This document shows positions 49,684-58,138 of a stretch of DNA of 64,000 bases, in pieces (position 1 is the stretch's first letter; every line of letters starts with the position of its first letter). The stretch is from Pseudoalteromonas sp. XMcav2-N. GTDB lineage: Bacteria > Pseudomonadota > Gammaproteobacteria > Enterobacterales > Alteromonadaceae. The DNA is taken from the NCBI RefSeq assembly GCF_024124545.1, contig NZ_JAMXSF010000022.1, positions 1 through 64,000 on the forward strand, given 5' to 3'. The translations under genes were made by a program, and so were the position numbers. The notes beneath the pieces were generated by a model. The model saw nothing but the letters and a program-made list of their open reading frames with translations, had not been told where the DNA came from and did not search any database.

Positions 49684-50622
49684 ATGACGACGAAAAAGAA
49701 TGTGTTGCGTATCGCAACAAGAAAAAGTGCACTGGCCCTGTGGCAGGCCGAGTTTGTGAAAGCCGAACTGGAAAAGTTTCACGCCGATCTGGAAGTCGAA
49801 CTGGTTCCTATGTCGACCAAAGGCGATAAGATTTTAGATACGCCACTGGCTAAGATTGGTGGTAAGGGCTTGTTCGTCAAAGAGCTCGAGCAGGCTATGC
49901 TGGAAGGGCGTGCGGATATCGCCGTACATTCAATGAAAGATGTGCCTGTAGAGTTTCCTGACGGGCTTGAACTGCATACCATTTGTGAGCGCGAAGATCC
50001 CCGCGATGCGTTTGTCTCGAATACCTATCAATCGCTGGCAGAGTTACCGACAGGTGCTGTTGTGGGGACATCCAGTTTACGCCGTCAGTGTCAGATCCGT
50101 GCAGTACGCCCAGACCTGGTGATCAAAGACTTACGCGGTAATGTGAATACGCGCCTGGCCAAACTGGATGCCGGTGAATTCGATGCCATTATTCTTGCCG
50201 CTGCGGGATTGATCAGACTGGAAATGGCTGAGCGGATCGCCAGTTTTGTTACGGTTGAAGATTCGCTACCCGCGAATGGCCAGGGTGCCGTAGGCATTGA
50301 ATGTCGAAGTGATGATGCGCAGGTTCAGGCCTGGCTGGCTCCCCTTGAGCATAGTGCAACACGCATGCGTGTGTTGGCTGAGCGGGCCATGAACCGTCGC
50401 CTGGAAGGCGGGTGTCAGGTCCCTATTGGTGCATATGCCGAAATTGACGGTGAACAATTGACCTTGCGTGGTCTGGTGGGCGCGGTAGATGGCAGCCAGA
50501 TCCTGCGAGGGGAGCAAAGCGGTCCGGTCGCCGACGCTGAGCAGCTGGGGATCCGCCTGGCTGAGTCTTTGCTGGCGCAAGGTGCGGACCAAATTTTGGC
50601 TGAGGTTTACCGGGACAACTAA
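49684..50622 (+). CDS. hemC: Porphobilinogen deaminase (hydroxymethylbilane synthase)
   Basis: Assembles four porphobilinogen units into hydroxymethylbilane in heme synthesis. A 312-aa protein with ATRKSALALWQAEFVK, FVKELEQAMLEGRADIAVHS, VGTSSLRRQCQ, and Cys244 (LEGGCQVPIGAYA) holding the dipyrromethane cofactor. First heme gene of hemC-hemD/X-hemY; its stop ends one base before the hemD GTG. Confidence 0.95.
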   Translation: MTTKKNVLRIATRKSALALWQAEFVKAELEKFHADLEVELVPMSTKGDKILDTPLAKIGGKGLFVKELEQAMLEGRADIAVHSMKDVPVEFPDGLELHTICEREDPRDAFVSNTYQSLAELPTGAVVGTSSLRRQCQIRAVRPDLVIKDLRGNVNTRLAKLDAGEFDAIILAAAGLIRLEMAERIASFVTVEDSLPANGQGAVGIECRSDDAQVQAWLAPLEHSATRMRVLAERAMNRRLEGGCQVPIGAYAEIDGEQLTLRGLVGAVDGSQILRGEQSGPVADAEQLGIRLAESLLAQGADQILAEVYRDN

Positions 50623-50623
50623 T

Positions 50624-52423
50624 GTGAAACTAGCCATCACACGTCCGGCAGGCAAAGGAACACTGCTTGCCGATCAGCTCGAAGCACAGGGGATCAGTTG
50701 TGACTGCACCCCCGTGCTGGAGCTGGTAAAACTGCCGGTCAGTGATACTGAACTGGCCCCCGTCACAGATGCTGATCTACTCATTTTCATATCTCAGGAT
50801 GCGGTGCACTATCTGGCACAGCATCAGCCCGACTTCTCTGCCGACTGTCAGTTTTTCGCGGTGGGCGAAAAGACCGCCGCAGCCATCGAAGCGTGCTTTC
50901 ATCGCCAGGCTTGTGTGCCCCAGCAACATGACTCCGAGGGGTTACTTGCCTTATCGGCACTGCAACAGGTTGAAGGTAAACGGGTTGTGGTGGTCAAGGG
51001 TCGAGGTGGTCGCACACTGATCAGTAAGATGCTCAAACAGCGTGGTGCGCTGGTATCACATTGCGTGGTCTATGAGCGGATCCCGGCTGCAACAGGGTCC
51101 GATATCTGGTTGGACCACTGGCAAAGGCTGGGCATTGACGGTATAGTGATCACCAGCAATGCAGCCATTGACGCCATCTTCAATACCCAGCAGAGCGAAT
51201 TACTGAACTGGCTGAGCACTCGCCGGTTTTATCTGGTTAGTCAACGCAGTGCAGAATACCTTCGCGAACAATACGCGATTGAGGACAAACAAATCGCCAT
51301 CAGTGCAGGGGCAGATAACGATGCGTTACTGGCCTGCATTATGGACAATCAGCCCCGCCAAGGTGGAACTATGACAGAACAACAACAAAGTCACTCAGGC
51401 CCTCAGTCTTCGGGCAAAACATCTAAATCCGTCAATGCATCCGGAAAAATCAGTAAAACGGCTGTTCTGGCTCTATTGGTAGCACTGGCTTCCGGTGCCG
51501 GCGCGGGGGGAGTGTATTATCTGGGGCAGCAGCAGCTACACCAATACCAGCAAACGCTGACACAACTGGGTAGTGAAAATCAGCAGTTACGTACAGAATT
51601 GGCAGCCAGCAAACAGGCACTTAGCGCGCTGCGTAGCGAGGTGACTGACCGTGAGCAGCAGGTTGCACAGCAACTTAACGCGCAAACTCGTGAGCTTGAG
51701 CAACGCTTACAGAACACACTGCAGGCAGCCAAACAGCAACTGGGTGGTGCCCAAAAAGCAGAGATAACCGCTTTGATACGCAGTGCAGAGTTTCAGGCCA
51801 ATATCCAAAAGCACTACCTGGCCGCAGCCGCGGCCTTGACTCGTCTGAACGATCTGATGCGTGAGCAGAGCAATACATCGGCGGTGCAAACGGCTATTGC
51901 TGCCGATCTGGCACTGTTGAATGCCCAGCCAAAACCTCAGCTGGAAGCGCTGTATCTGGATCTGCACGGTTATGTTGCTCAGGCCGATGACTTACCATTA
52001 CAGATCATGACTAAACCAGCGGAGCAGCAATCTGAGCAAAGCGAACTGACAGAGCAGGTGAGTGACTGGAAGGCCAATGCCTGGCGCTCCTGGTTAAAAA
52101 TCCAGGATCAGTTCATAAAGGTACGCAGTCACGATAAACCGGTTATTGATCCGCTGTTAGATGCCGAGGAACAGCATCTTATTCGTGCTCAGCTGAGTAG
52201 TTATCTGCGTCAGGCCCAGACGGCATTGATGCAGCAACAGCAGAGTATTTATTTCACCGCACTGGAAGGGGCGGGCGCGACCTTAGCGCGTTACTACCGG
52301 ACTGAAGACAGTGCGGTGGTGGCAATGCAGGCTGGCCTGAAAGCACTGCAACGCAAAGAGTTTGCAGCGCCTGCAACCCTTGAGTTACAAACCCCTCAGG
52401 CGGTGAAGGAGTGGTTACAATGA
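50624..52423 (+). CDS. hemD: Fused uroporphyrinogen-III synthase / HemX membrane protein
   Basis: One uninterrupted frame encodes HemD followed by HemX. It begins at GTG 50624 (MKLAITRPAGKG), not at the upstream frame start inside hemC. Residues 1 to about 245 are uroporphyrinogen-III synthase (LAITRPAGKGTLLADQLEAQ, VVVVKGRGGRTLISKML, ITSNAAIDAI), which cyclises hydroxymethylbilane. The remainder is HemX: a membrane helix (VLALLVALASGAGAGGVYYL) and a long coiled coil (QQLRTELAASKQALSALRSE). An in-frame ATG at 51371 with AGGTGG upstream could also give free HemX. The stop overlaps hemY (ATGA). Confidence 0.88.
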   Translation: MKLAITRPAGKGTLLADQLEAQGISCDCTPVLELVKLPVSDTELAPVTDADLLIFISQDAVHYLAQHQPDFSADCQFFAVGEKTAAAIEACFHRQACVPQQHDSEGLLALSALQQVEGKRVVVVKGRGGRTLISKMLKQRGALVSHCVVYERIPAATGSDIWLDHWQRLGIDGIVITSNAAIDAIFNTQQSELLNWLSTRRFYLVSQRSAEYLREQYAIEDKQIAISAGADNDALLACIMDNQPRQGGTMTEQQQSHSGPQSSGKTSKSVNASGKISKTAVLALLVALASGAGAGGVYYLGQQQLHQYQQTLTQLGSENQQLRTELAASKQALSALRSEVTDREQQVAQQLNAQTRELEQRLQNTLQAAKQQLGGAQKAEITALIRSAEFQANIQKHYLAAAAALTRLNDLMREQSNTSAVQTAIAADLALLNAQPKPQLEALYLDLHGYVAQADDLPLQIMTKPAEQQSEQSELTEQVSDWKANAWRSWLKIQDQFIKVRSHDKPVIDPLLDAEEQHLIRAQLSSYLRQAQTALMQQQQSIYFTALEGAGATLARYYRTEDSAVVAMQAGLKALQRKEFAAPATLELQTPQAVKEWLQ

Positions 52424-53523
52424 CACGTACACTGATCTCTGTTTTAGTGCTTCTGGGCGTGCTGGCAGCCGGCCATTTGTTGATCGACGAGAAAGGCTAT
52501 CTGCTGATTGCGGTGAACAACCACACCATAGAGACCTCCTTGTTTGCACTCGCTGTCATGGTGATTTTTGCTGTGCTGCTCGGTGCTTTGGTGCTGAACT
52601 TGCTTGGTGCACTCTGGCGGACCTTCGCCCGTAGCCGTGGTTGGCTGAAAGGACGCAAAAATAAACGTCAACAACACGCACTGGAAGCCGCTGTCTGGGC
52701 ATGTATTAATGGCGATGACGCGCAATTGCAGCAAGCCCTGGCGATCGGTGACTTGCCCGCTCACTGGCAGGATCAGCAGCGCGCGATGGCGGCTCGGGTT
52801 GCGTTGCAACAGCAGCAGCCGACTCAGGCATTGGCAGATCTACAGGCGATATCTCCCCAATCGCAAGGGCAGGTTGCCAAACTTTGGCTGGCAGCCAATC
52901 AGGGTGAGCAGGCATTAACCCTGCTGGGGGCACAGATGGCCGATAAAAAGGTGTCTGACAGTGTAGTGGCAAGCTATCTTGAGGCTTTGATCCAGGCCGG
53001 GCAGAGTGAACAAGCACTGGCATTGCTCCAGCAAAAGTACAAACAGCTGGACTGGTCAGAGTCGCGCTGGAAAGCGTATCTGCACGCCTTGTTTGCAATC
53101 GATGACAGCACGGCGCAGGCCACGTTTAATGCGCTGCCTAAAGCGCTGCGGCCTTTAGCAGCGCCAGCGCTGACCCAACAAGCGCTGCGTCATGGCCAGT
53201 TTGATGCTGTACGTGGCGACCTACTGAAATACCTTAAAAAAGGTCAATATCAGCAACTGGCAGAGGCGTTACAGTATGCCGCCAGTTCGGACCCTGAATT
53301 GCGTAAACTGATCCAGGCCGCCTTAAAGAAACAGCCGGATCAGCCTGAACTGCTGTTCTGCCTGGCGTGTCTGGCCAATGCACAAGGGGAGCATGAGTTG
53401 GCAGCCAAAATTTTCGATACATTGGCTCAATCACCCTGGCAGGGGCTGTGGCAGCAACAAGCCGAACAGGCCTATGCCAAAACGGGGCAATTTGATAAGG
53501 CCTACCTGCTGGCCACCCAGTAA
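52420..53523 (+). CDS. hemY: HemY protoheme biosynthesis-associated protein
   Basis: ATG 52420, overlapping the hemD/X stop; a GTG 9 bases earlier is less likely. 367 aa. The N-terminus has two membrane helices (ISVLVLLGVLAAGHLLI and LFALAVMVIFAVLLGALVLNL), then a TPR-type helical domain (about 80-360, for example SVVASYLEALIQAGQSEQAL). It belongs to the gammaproteobacterial HemY, not the Bacillus oxidase, and its exact heme-related role is unclear. Last gene of the heme set; a 158-bp element and a terminator follow. Confidence 0.85.
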   Translation: MTRTLISVLVLLGVLAAGHLLIDEKGYLLIAVNNHTIETSLFALAVMVIFAVLLGALVLNLLGALWRTFARSRGWLKGRKNKRQQHALEAAVWACINGDDAQLQQALAIGDLPAHWQDQQRAMAARVALQQQQPTQALADLQAISPQSQGQVAKLWLAANQGEQALTLLGAQMADKKVSDSVVASYLEALIQAGQSEQALALLQQKYKQLDWSESRWKAYLHALFAIDDSTAQATFNALPKALRPLAAPALTQQALRHGQFDAVRGDLLKYLKKGQYQQLAEALQYAASSDPELRKLIQAALKKQPDQPELLFCLACLANAQGEHELAAKIFDTLAQSPWQGLWQQQAEQAYAKTGQFDKAYLLATQ

Positions 53524-53532
53524 ACCACTTAT

Positions 53533-53690
53533 ACCAATTTCACTTAATACCTGTTCAATTTGACGGAGCAATTATGACGCTAACTGTGTTAAAAATTTCT
53601 CATTTAGAACAACTAAATAGCAAAATTTTTGCCTAGTTATCGAACATATTTTCTCGCCTCAAAATAGAACACTTAATTAAGCAAATTGGT
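53533..53690 (-). repeat. 158-bp MITE-like element, copy 2
   Basis: This copy is in opposite orientation to 26045-26202, of the same length, with six mismatches. It begins only 9 bases after the hemY stop and lies before the terminator, so the hemY mRNA would carry it. Termini ACCAATTT and AAATTGGT are the inverted repeats. No coding capacity. Confidence 0.85.
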
Positions 53691-53703
53691 ATTACACAGT
53701 CAA

Positions 53704-53729
53704 AACACCGGTCGTCAGGCCGGTTTTTT
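53704..53729 (+). terminator. Intrinsic terminator after hemY
   Basis: ACCGG (53707-53711) pairs with CCGGT (53720-53724), followed by a T-run (53724-53729). Confidence 0.75.
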
Positions 53730-53967
53730 GCTGTGGCACCCGTCAGCCTGTAATATCACCTATCCTGACCAGGGAAAACCTCGGAACAACGCGCTATGCG
53801 CGCGCTCAATAATATTTTTAAAATCGTTAGCAAAAGCAGTTGTCCATTGGGATGACTATATATGAATGTGGATTGGTATAAATAATCGACTTTGCGGATA
53901 TTTGTCCTTGAATCTACACTTAGGCTGCGTATGATCTGAAAAATTTTATCTGCAATCCGAGTGCCTT

Positions 53968-54963
53968 ATGATCAATACCAAACTACCTTTACTTGATTTA
54001 CACCGCCACTTAGACGGTAATGTACGTCCTGAGACCATTTTGGACCTTGGTCAGAAGTTCAATATGCCGCTGCCAGCACACGATGTGGAAGGCCTGAGGC
54101 CACATGTCCAGGTACTCGATAATGCGCCAAATCTGATGGCCTTTTTGGCAAAGCTGGACTGGGGCGTCAAGGTGTTGGGCGATTATGATGCCTGTCGCCG
54201 TATTGCAGTTGAAAATGTCGAAGATGCCATTGCTCAGAAGATGGATTACACTGAGCTGCGCTTTAGTCCTTATTATATGGCCAAAACCCATGACTTACAT
54301 CCACAAGGTGTAGTGGAAGCGGTCGTTGACGGGATTCATTCGGCTACTCAGGGGCGTGATATTAAGGTCAATCTGATTGGTATTATGTCGCGTACCTTTG
54401 GTGTTGAGAAATGCCAATATGAACTCGATGCCCTGTTGGCGTTTAAAAATGACTTAGTTGCTGTAGATCTGGCCGGTGATGAAATCGGTTTTCCTGGGAC
54501 ATTATTTAACGACCATTTTAAACAAGTTCGTGATGCGTATCTGGGCGTGACCATTCACGCAGGCGAGGCGGAAGGTGCAAGCAGCATGTGGCAGGCGATC
54601 AACGAGCTGGGAGCGACGCGCATTGGTCACGGTGTGAAAGCCATCGAAGACCCTAAGCTAATGGATTACCTGCGCGACAACCGCATTGGCATTGAATCCT
54701 GCCTGACCAGTAACCTGCAAACCAGCACCGTCGCGAGCATTGAGACCCACCCCCTCAAGCAATTCTTAGATCATGGCATTCTGGCGACAATTAATACAGA
54801 TGATCCGGCAGTACAAGGTGTGGAGCTGGACAACGAATTTGAACGGGCCGCGCCACTGGCAGGGCTCAGTGAAGCGGATATCAGACAGGCGCAAGCCAAT
54901 GCGGTTGAGATTGCTTTTTTAAGTGACTCGGATAAGCAGGCGCTGTTGCAGAAATATACCTAA
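53968..54963 (+). CDS. add: Adenosine deaminase
   Basis: Deaminates adenosine to inosine in purine salvage. A 331-aa amidohydrolase with zinc ligands His12 and His14 (LDLHRHLDGNV), a TIHAGEAEG loop with the catalytic Glu, GATRIGHG, and TINTDDPAVQG with the final Asp pair. Size and motifs match E. coli Add. The next gene is convergent. Confidence 0.93.
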   Translation: MINTKLPLLDLHRHLDGNVRPETILDLGQKFNMPLPAHDVEGLRPHVQVLDNAPNLMAFLAKLDWGVKVLGDYDACRRIAVENVEDAIAQKMDYTELRFSPYYMAKTHDLHPQGVVEAVVDGIHSATQGRDIKVNLIGIMSRTFGVEKCQYELDALLAFKNDLVAVDLAGDEIGFPGTLFNDHFKQVRDAYLGVTIHAGEAEGASSMWQAINELGATRIGHGVKAIEDPKLMDYLRDNRIGIESCLTSNLQTSTVASIETHPLKQFLDHGILATINTDDPAVQGVELDNEFERAAPLAGLSEADIRQAQANAVEIAFLSDSDKQALLQKYT

Positions 54964-54988
54964 CTGGCGTTAGTACGTTCAAATACCT

Positions 54989-55010
54989 GCTGCTCAGTGC
55001 GCTGAGCAGC
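54989..55010. terminator. Stem-loop between convergent genes
   Basis: GCTGCTCAG (54989-54997) pairs perfectly with CTGAGCAGC (55002-55010). It overlaps the last codons of the CBS gene. Confidence 0.5.
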
Positions 55011-55404
55011 TTAAGTAATTCTCTTTCAGTGCATTGAGTACCTGACTGCGGGTCACCACTGCTATCACCTTGCCATGCTCAATGACCGGATAGATCTTGG
55101 GTTTGTCCTGCTGCATCTGCGTGGCTAAATCTATCACTGTGGAGGTTTTGCTGACCGACAGGGTCTCTGTGCGCATCAATTGGCCGACTGCCGTGGCGCC
55201 ATCACAGAAATAACTACTTTGCAGTAGCGGGGCCAGTAACTGTTGTTCGGAAATAAAGCCCACCAGTTTACCAGCATGATCTTGTACCGGCGCACCAAAT
55301 AGGGCGAATTTTTCGAGTTGTACAATAGCGTCGGTGATTTCAGTATCGGGTGTGATCAGTGGAAACTGGGTAGACATGATGTCTGAGATAAATTGTTTAG
55401 CCAT
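54994..55404 (-). CDS. CBS-domain protein
   Basis: A 136-aa protein with two CBS motifs. The first is about residues 8-60 (MSTQFPLITPDTEITDAIVQ to the LVGFISEQQ-type core), the second about 70-130 (TLSVSKTSTVIDLATQM, VIAVVTRSQVLNAL). It is a stand-alone CBS pair that would bind adenosine nucleotides. No partner domain; function unknown. Faces adenosine deaminase, with which it shares a stem-loop. Confidence 0.82.
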   Translation of the reverse strand: MAKQFISDIMSTQFPLITPDTEITDAIVQLEKFALFGAPVQDHAGKLVGFISEQQLLAPLLQSSYFCDGATAVGQLMRTETLSVSKTSTVIDLATQMQQDKPKIYPVIEHGKVIAVVTRSQVLNALKENYLSCSAH

Positions 55405-55532
55405 GTGGGTTCTCCTGTTAAGTGACAGTCCCAGTATGGATAAACGAAGGTTATTTTAAAAATGGATTATTTGTATCACAACGATTGGTTTTTTTGATTA
55501 AAGCGCGATCAAGAGACCGCGCATTCAGTGCA

Positions 55533-56246
55533 TTACTTAATAAATGCAAAGGCATCGGCGAACATAAATTCGCGCTGTGCGCCATGGTTGATGAAGTCAT
55601 CACGTACGATGCCAATCATGTCAAAACGACCGGCCATATAAACACTGTATGGTTCCAAAGAGACAATGTCCTTCATCACCGCCTGGTGCACATAACCGGT
55701 GTGGCCTGCCCAGGTCTCTGATGCATGCTCTACCACAGGAATAAACTGGAAGTTTGCCCGGCGGCTTGCCCAGGCTTCCATCTCGGCCTTGGCATACAAT
55801 GCCGATTCTTCTTTGACACCCCAGTAGAACAAGACTGGCTGATCATAGTTAATTTCCGCCAGGTGGTCGGCCATCGATTTTACATAGGAAAAACCGGTTC
55901 CGCCTGCCAGTAGTACCAGCGGACGCGCCTGTTCAGGACGAATTTGAGAGACGCCCAGTCCGACTTCTAAATCGACCTGTGTCTGGTTGCTGTGTGCTGC
56001 TTTTAAATGATCCAATGCCTGCATGGCATAGGAGTCTGCGCCAGATGCGCCTATATGTAGCTCCAGAGTATGTTTCTTCGACGGGCTACTGGCGATTGAG
56101 AACGCACGTTTGTCTTTTTCACCAAGTACTAATTGCAGGTAATGGCCAGCGGCAAATTCGGCATCCTGCTCGGGTGTTAAGACAACTTTAGATACGTATT
56201 CAGTCAGTGGCGAAATCTCGGCCACTGTGGCTTTGAGTACTTGCAT
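55533..56246 (-). CDS. fre: NAD(P)H-flavin reductase
   Basis: Reduces free flavins with NAD(P)H. A 237-aa protein of the ferredoxin-NADP reductase fold: FSIASSPSK binds flavin, LLAGGTGFSYVKSMADHL binds the pyridine nucleotide, and YMAGRFDMIG closes the C-terminus. The conserved neighbour is ubiD upstream on the same strand. Reduced flavin supply and UbiD's prenyl-FMN need make the pairing sensible. Confidence 0.88.
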   Translation of the reverse strand: MQVLKATVAEISPLTEYVSKVVLTPEQDAEFAAGHYLQLVLGEKDKRAFSIASSPSKKHTLELHIGASGADSYAMQALDHLKAAHSNQTQVDLEVGLGVSQIRPEQARPLVLLAGGTGFSYVKSMADHLAEINYDQPVLFYWGVKEESALYAKAEMEAWASRRANFQFIPVVEHASETWAGHTGYVHQAVMKDIVSLEPYSVYMAGRFDMIGIVRDDFINHGAQREFMFADAFAFIK

Positions 56247-56390
56247 TTTTTACCTTAGAAAATAAGCACGGTGGTGAAAGTGTGTGCACTTTAGCACACT
56301 CGCGATTGCCCTGTAACCGCTTTCACACCGAGACAGACAGTTTCCCAGTTGGCTATCATCAGAAAACCAGAAAAAAGTCTGTCTTATTCG

Positions 56391-57863
56391 TTACGATTTC
56401 ATGATTTTCAGGCTATCCCAGATCTCATCGACACGTTGTTTCGTCGCGTCATCCATGACGATGGGCTCACCCCATTCCCGATCGGTTTCACCCGGCCATT
56501 TGTTCGTTGCATCCATGCCCATTTTGGAACCAAGTCCAGATACAGGAGAGGCAAAATCGAGATAATCGATAGGTGTGTTCTCTATCATAGTGGTATCTCG
56601 TGCAGGATCCATGCGGGTCGTAATGGCCCAGATCACATCATTCCAGTCTCTGGCATTGACGTCGTCGTCGCACACTATGACAAACTTGGTATACATAAAC
56701 TGGCGCAGGAATGACCACACACCCAGCATTACGCGCTTGGCATGGCCTGGATACTGTTTCTTCATGGTAACCACGGCCATCCGGTAAGAGCATCCCTCTG
56801 GTGGCAGGTAGAAGTCGACAATTTCCGGGAACTGCTTTTGTAAAATAGGCACAAAGACTTCATTGAGTGCAACGCCCAGAATGGCAGGTTCATCGGGTGG
56901 TCTGCCGGTATAGGTGCTGTGATAAATCGGGTTGTCGCGATGCGTGATGTGGGTGACTGTCATCACCGGGAAATCATCAACCTCATTATAATAGCCAGTG
57001 TGATCGCCATAAGGGCCTTCCGGTGCGGTTTCACCTGGCTGAATATAACCCTCCAGAATGATTTCCGCTGTGGCGGGTACCTGCAGATCATTAGAAACTG
57101 ACTTAACAACTTCGGTCTTGCTGCCACGCAGCAGGCCTGCAAACGCATACTCGCTTAGTGTATCTGGTACTGGTGTCACCGCACCGAGGATCGTTGCCGG
57201 GTCTGCACCTAGAGCGACTGAGACCGGATAAGGTTCGCCGGGGTTTTGCTGACACCACTCCTGAAAATCCAGAGCACCGCCGCGATGAGATAACCAGCGC
57301 ATGATGATTTTGTTTTTACCGAGCAGCTGCTGACGATAAATGCCCAGATTCTGGCGCTTCTTGTGGGGTCCGCGGGTGACGGTTAAGCCCCAGGTGATCA
57401 AGGGTGCAGCATCACCCGGCCAGCAATGCTGGATTGGTAACTGAGTCAGGTTGACCTCATCACCACTCAATACGACCTGTTGGCAGGGGGCTTTTTTGAG
57501 CTCCTTCGTGGGCATATTGAGTACTTGTTTGAACACCGGGATTTGACCCAGAGCTTCTTTGATACCTTTAGGTGGCTCAGGCTCTTTCAGAAACGCCAGC
57601 AGTTTGCCGACTTCGCGCAATGCTTCCACGTCATCCTGACCCATCCCCATGGCAACCCGTTTTGGTGTGCCAAAAAGATTAGCGAGTACAGGCATGTCAA
57701 AGCCTATGGGATTTTCAAACAAGATAGCGGGCCCGCCGGCGCGCAATGTACGGTCTGCTATTTCGGTCATCTCCAGCTTGGTGGAAATGGGCTGGCTCAC
57801 CCGCACCAGCTCACCCTGCTTTTCAAGCAAAGCTATAAATTCTCTTAAATCTTTATATTTCAT
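56391..57863 (-). CDS. ubiD: UbiD 3-octaprenyl-4-hydroxybenzoate decarboxylase
   Basis: Decarboxylates the ubiquinone precursor with prenylated FMN. ATG 57863 (MKYKDLREFI) is used; GTG 57866 is the codon before. A 490-aa protein with NLGIYRQQL-type and HRGGALDFQEW segments, ILEGYIQPGETAPEGPYGDH with the catalytic Glu, and MGVWSF-like LGVWSFLRQFMYTK. 144 bases lie between it and fre on the same strand. Confidence 0.92.
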   Translation of the reverse strand: MKYKDLREFIALLEKQGELVRVSQPISTKLEMTEIADRTLRAGGPAILFENPIGFDMPVLANLFGTPKRVAMGMGQDDVEALREVGKLLAFLKEPEPPKGIKEALGQIPVFKQVLNMPTKELKKAPCQQVVLSGDEVNLTQLPIQHCWPGDAAPLITWGLTVTRGPHKKRQNLGIYRQQLLGKNKIIMRWLSHRGGALDFQEWCQQNPGEPYPVSVALGADPATILGAVTPVPDTLSEYAFAGLLRGSKTEVVKSVSNDLQVPATAEIILEGYIQPGETAPEGPYGDHTGYYNEVDDFPVMTVTHITHRDNPIYHSTYTGRPPDEPAILGVALNEVFVPILQKQFPEIVDFYLPPEGCSYRMAVVTMKKQYPGHAKRVMLGVWSFLRQFMYTKFVIVCDDDVNARDWNDVIWAITTRMDPARDTTMIENTPIDYLDFASPVSGLGSKMGMDATNKWPGETDREWGEPIVMDDATKQRVDEIWDSLKIMKS

Positions 57864-58138
57864 CACTATCTAGGGCTGCACTGATTCAATGGCGCTAGTA
57901 TAACAAGTCGCCAGATGTAGAACAGACATTTACGTTTGGTTAGCCTGTTTGGTTTACTACCACAGGGCACAGCAGATGAAAAAGTGCTCGCTGAGTGTGT
58001 TTCGTACTTTTATTAACTACTATTATGCTATCGGTAGAAATAATTGATTCGGCGCAATAGTCTGGATCCTCTATGTATCTTTGCTTTTTGCTTTCAGTTA
58101 TAGTCGGTTGCATTGCGCAGTATTTGTTTGGAGGCGGC

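Larger units (their letters stand above)
53524..53967. other. Intergenic region hemY-add
   Basis: About 440 bases. It contains the 158-bp element, the terminator at 53704-53729 and, beyond these, roughly 240 bases before add with a GCGCGC-rich palindrome near 53790 (CGCGCTATGCGCGCGC). No gene seen; the adenosine deaminase promoter presumably lies near 53900. Confidence 0.5.
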
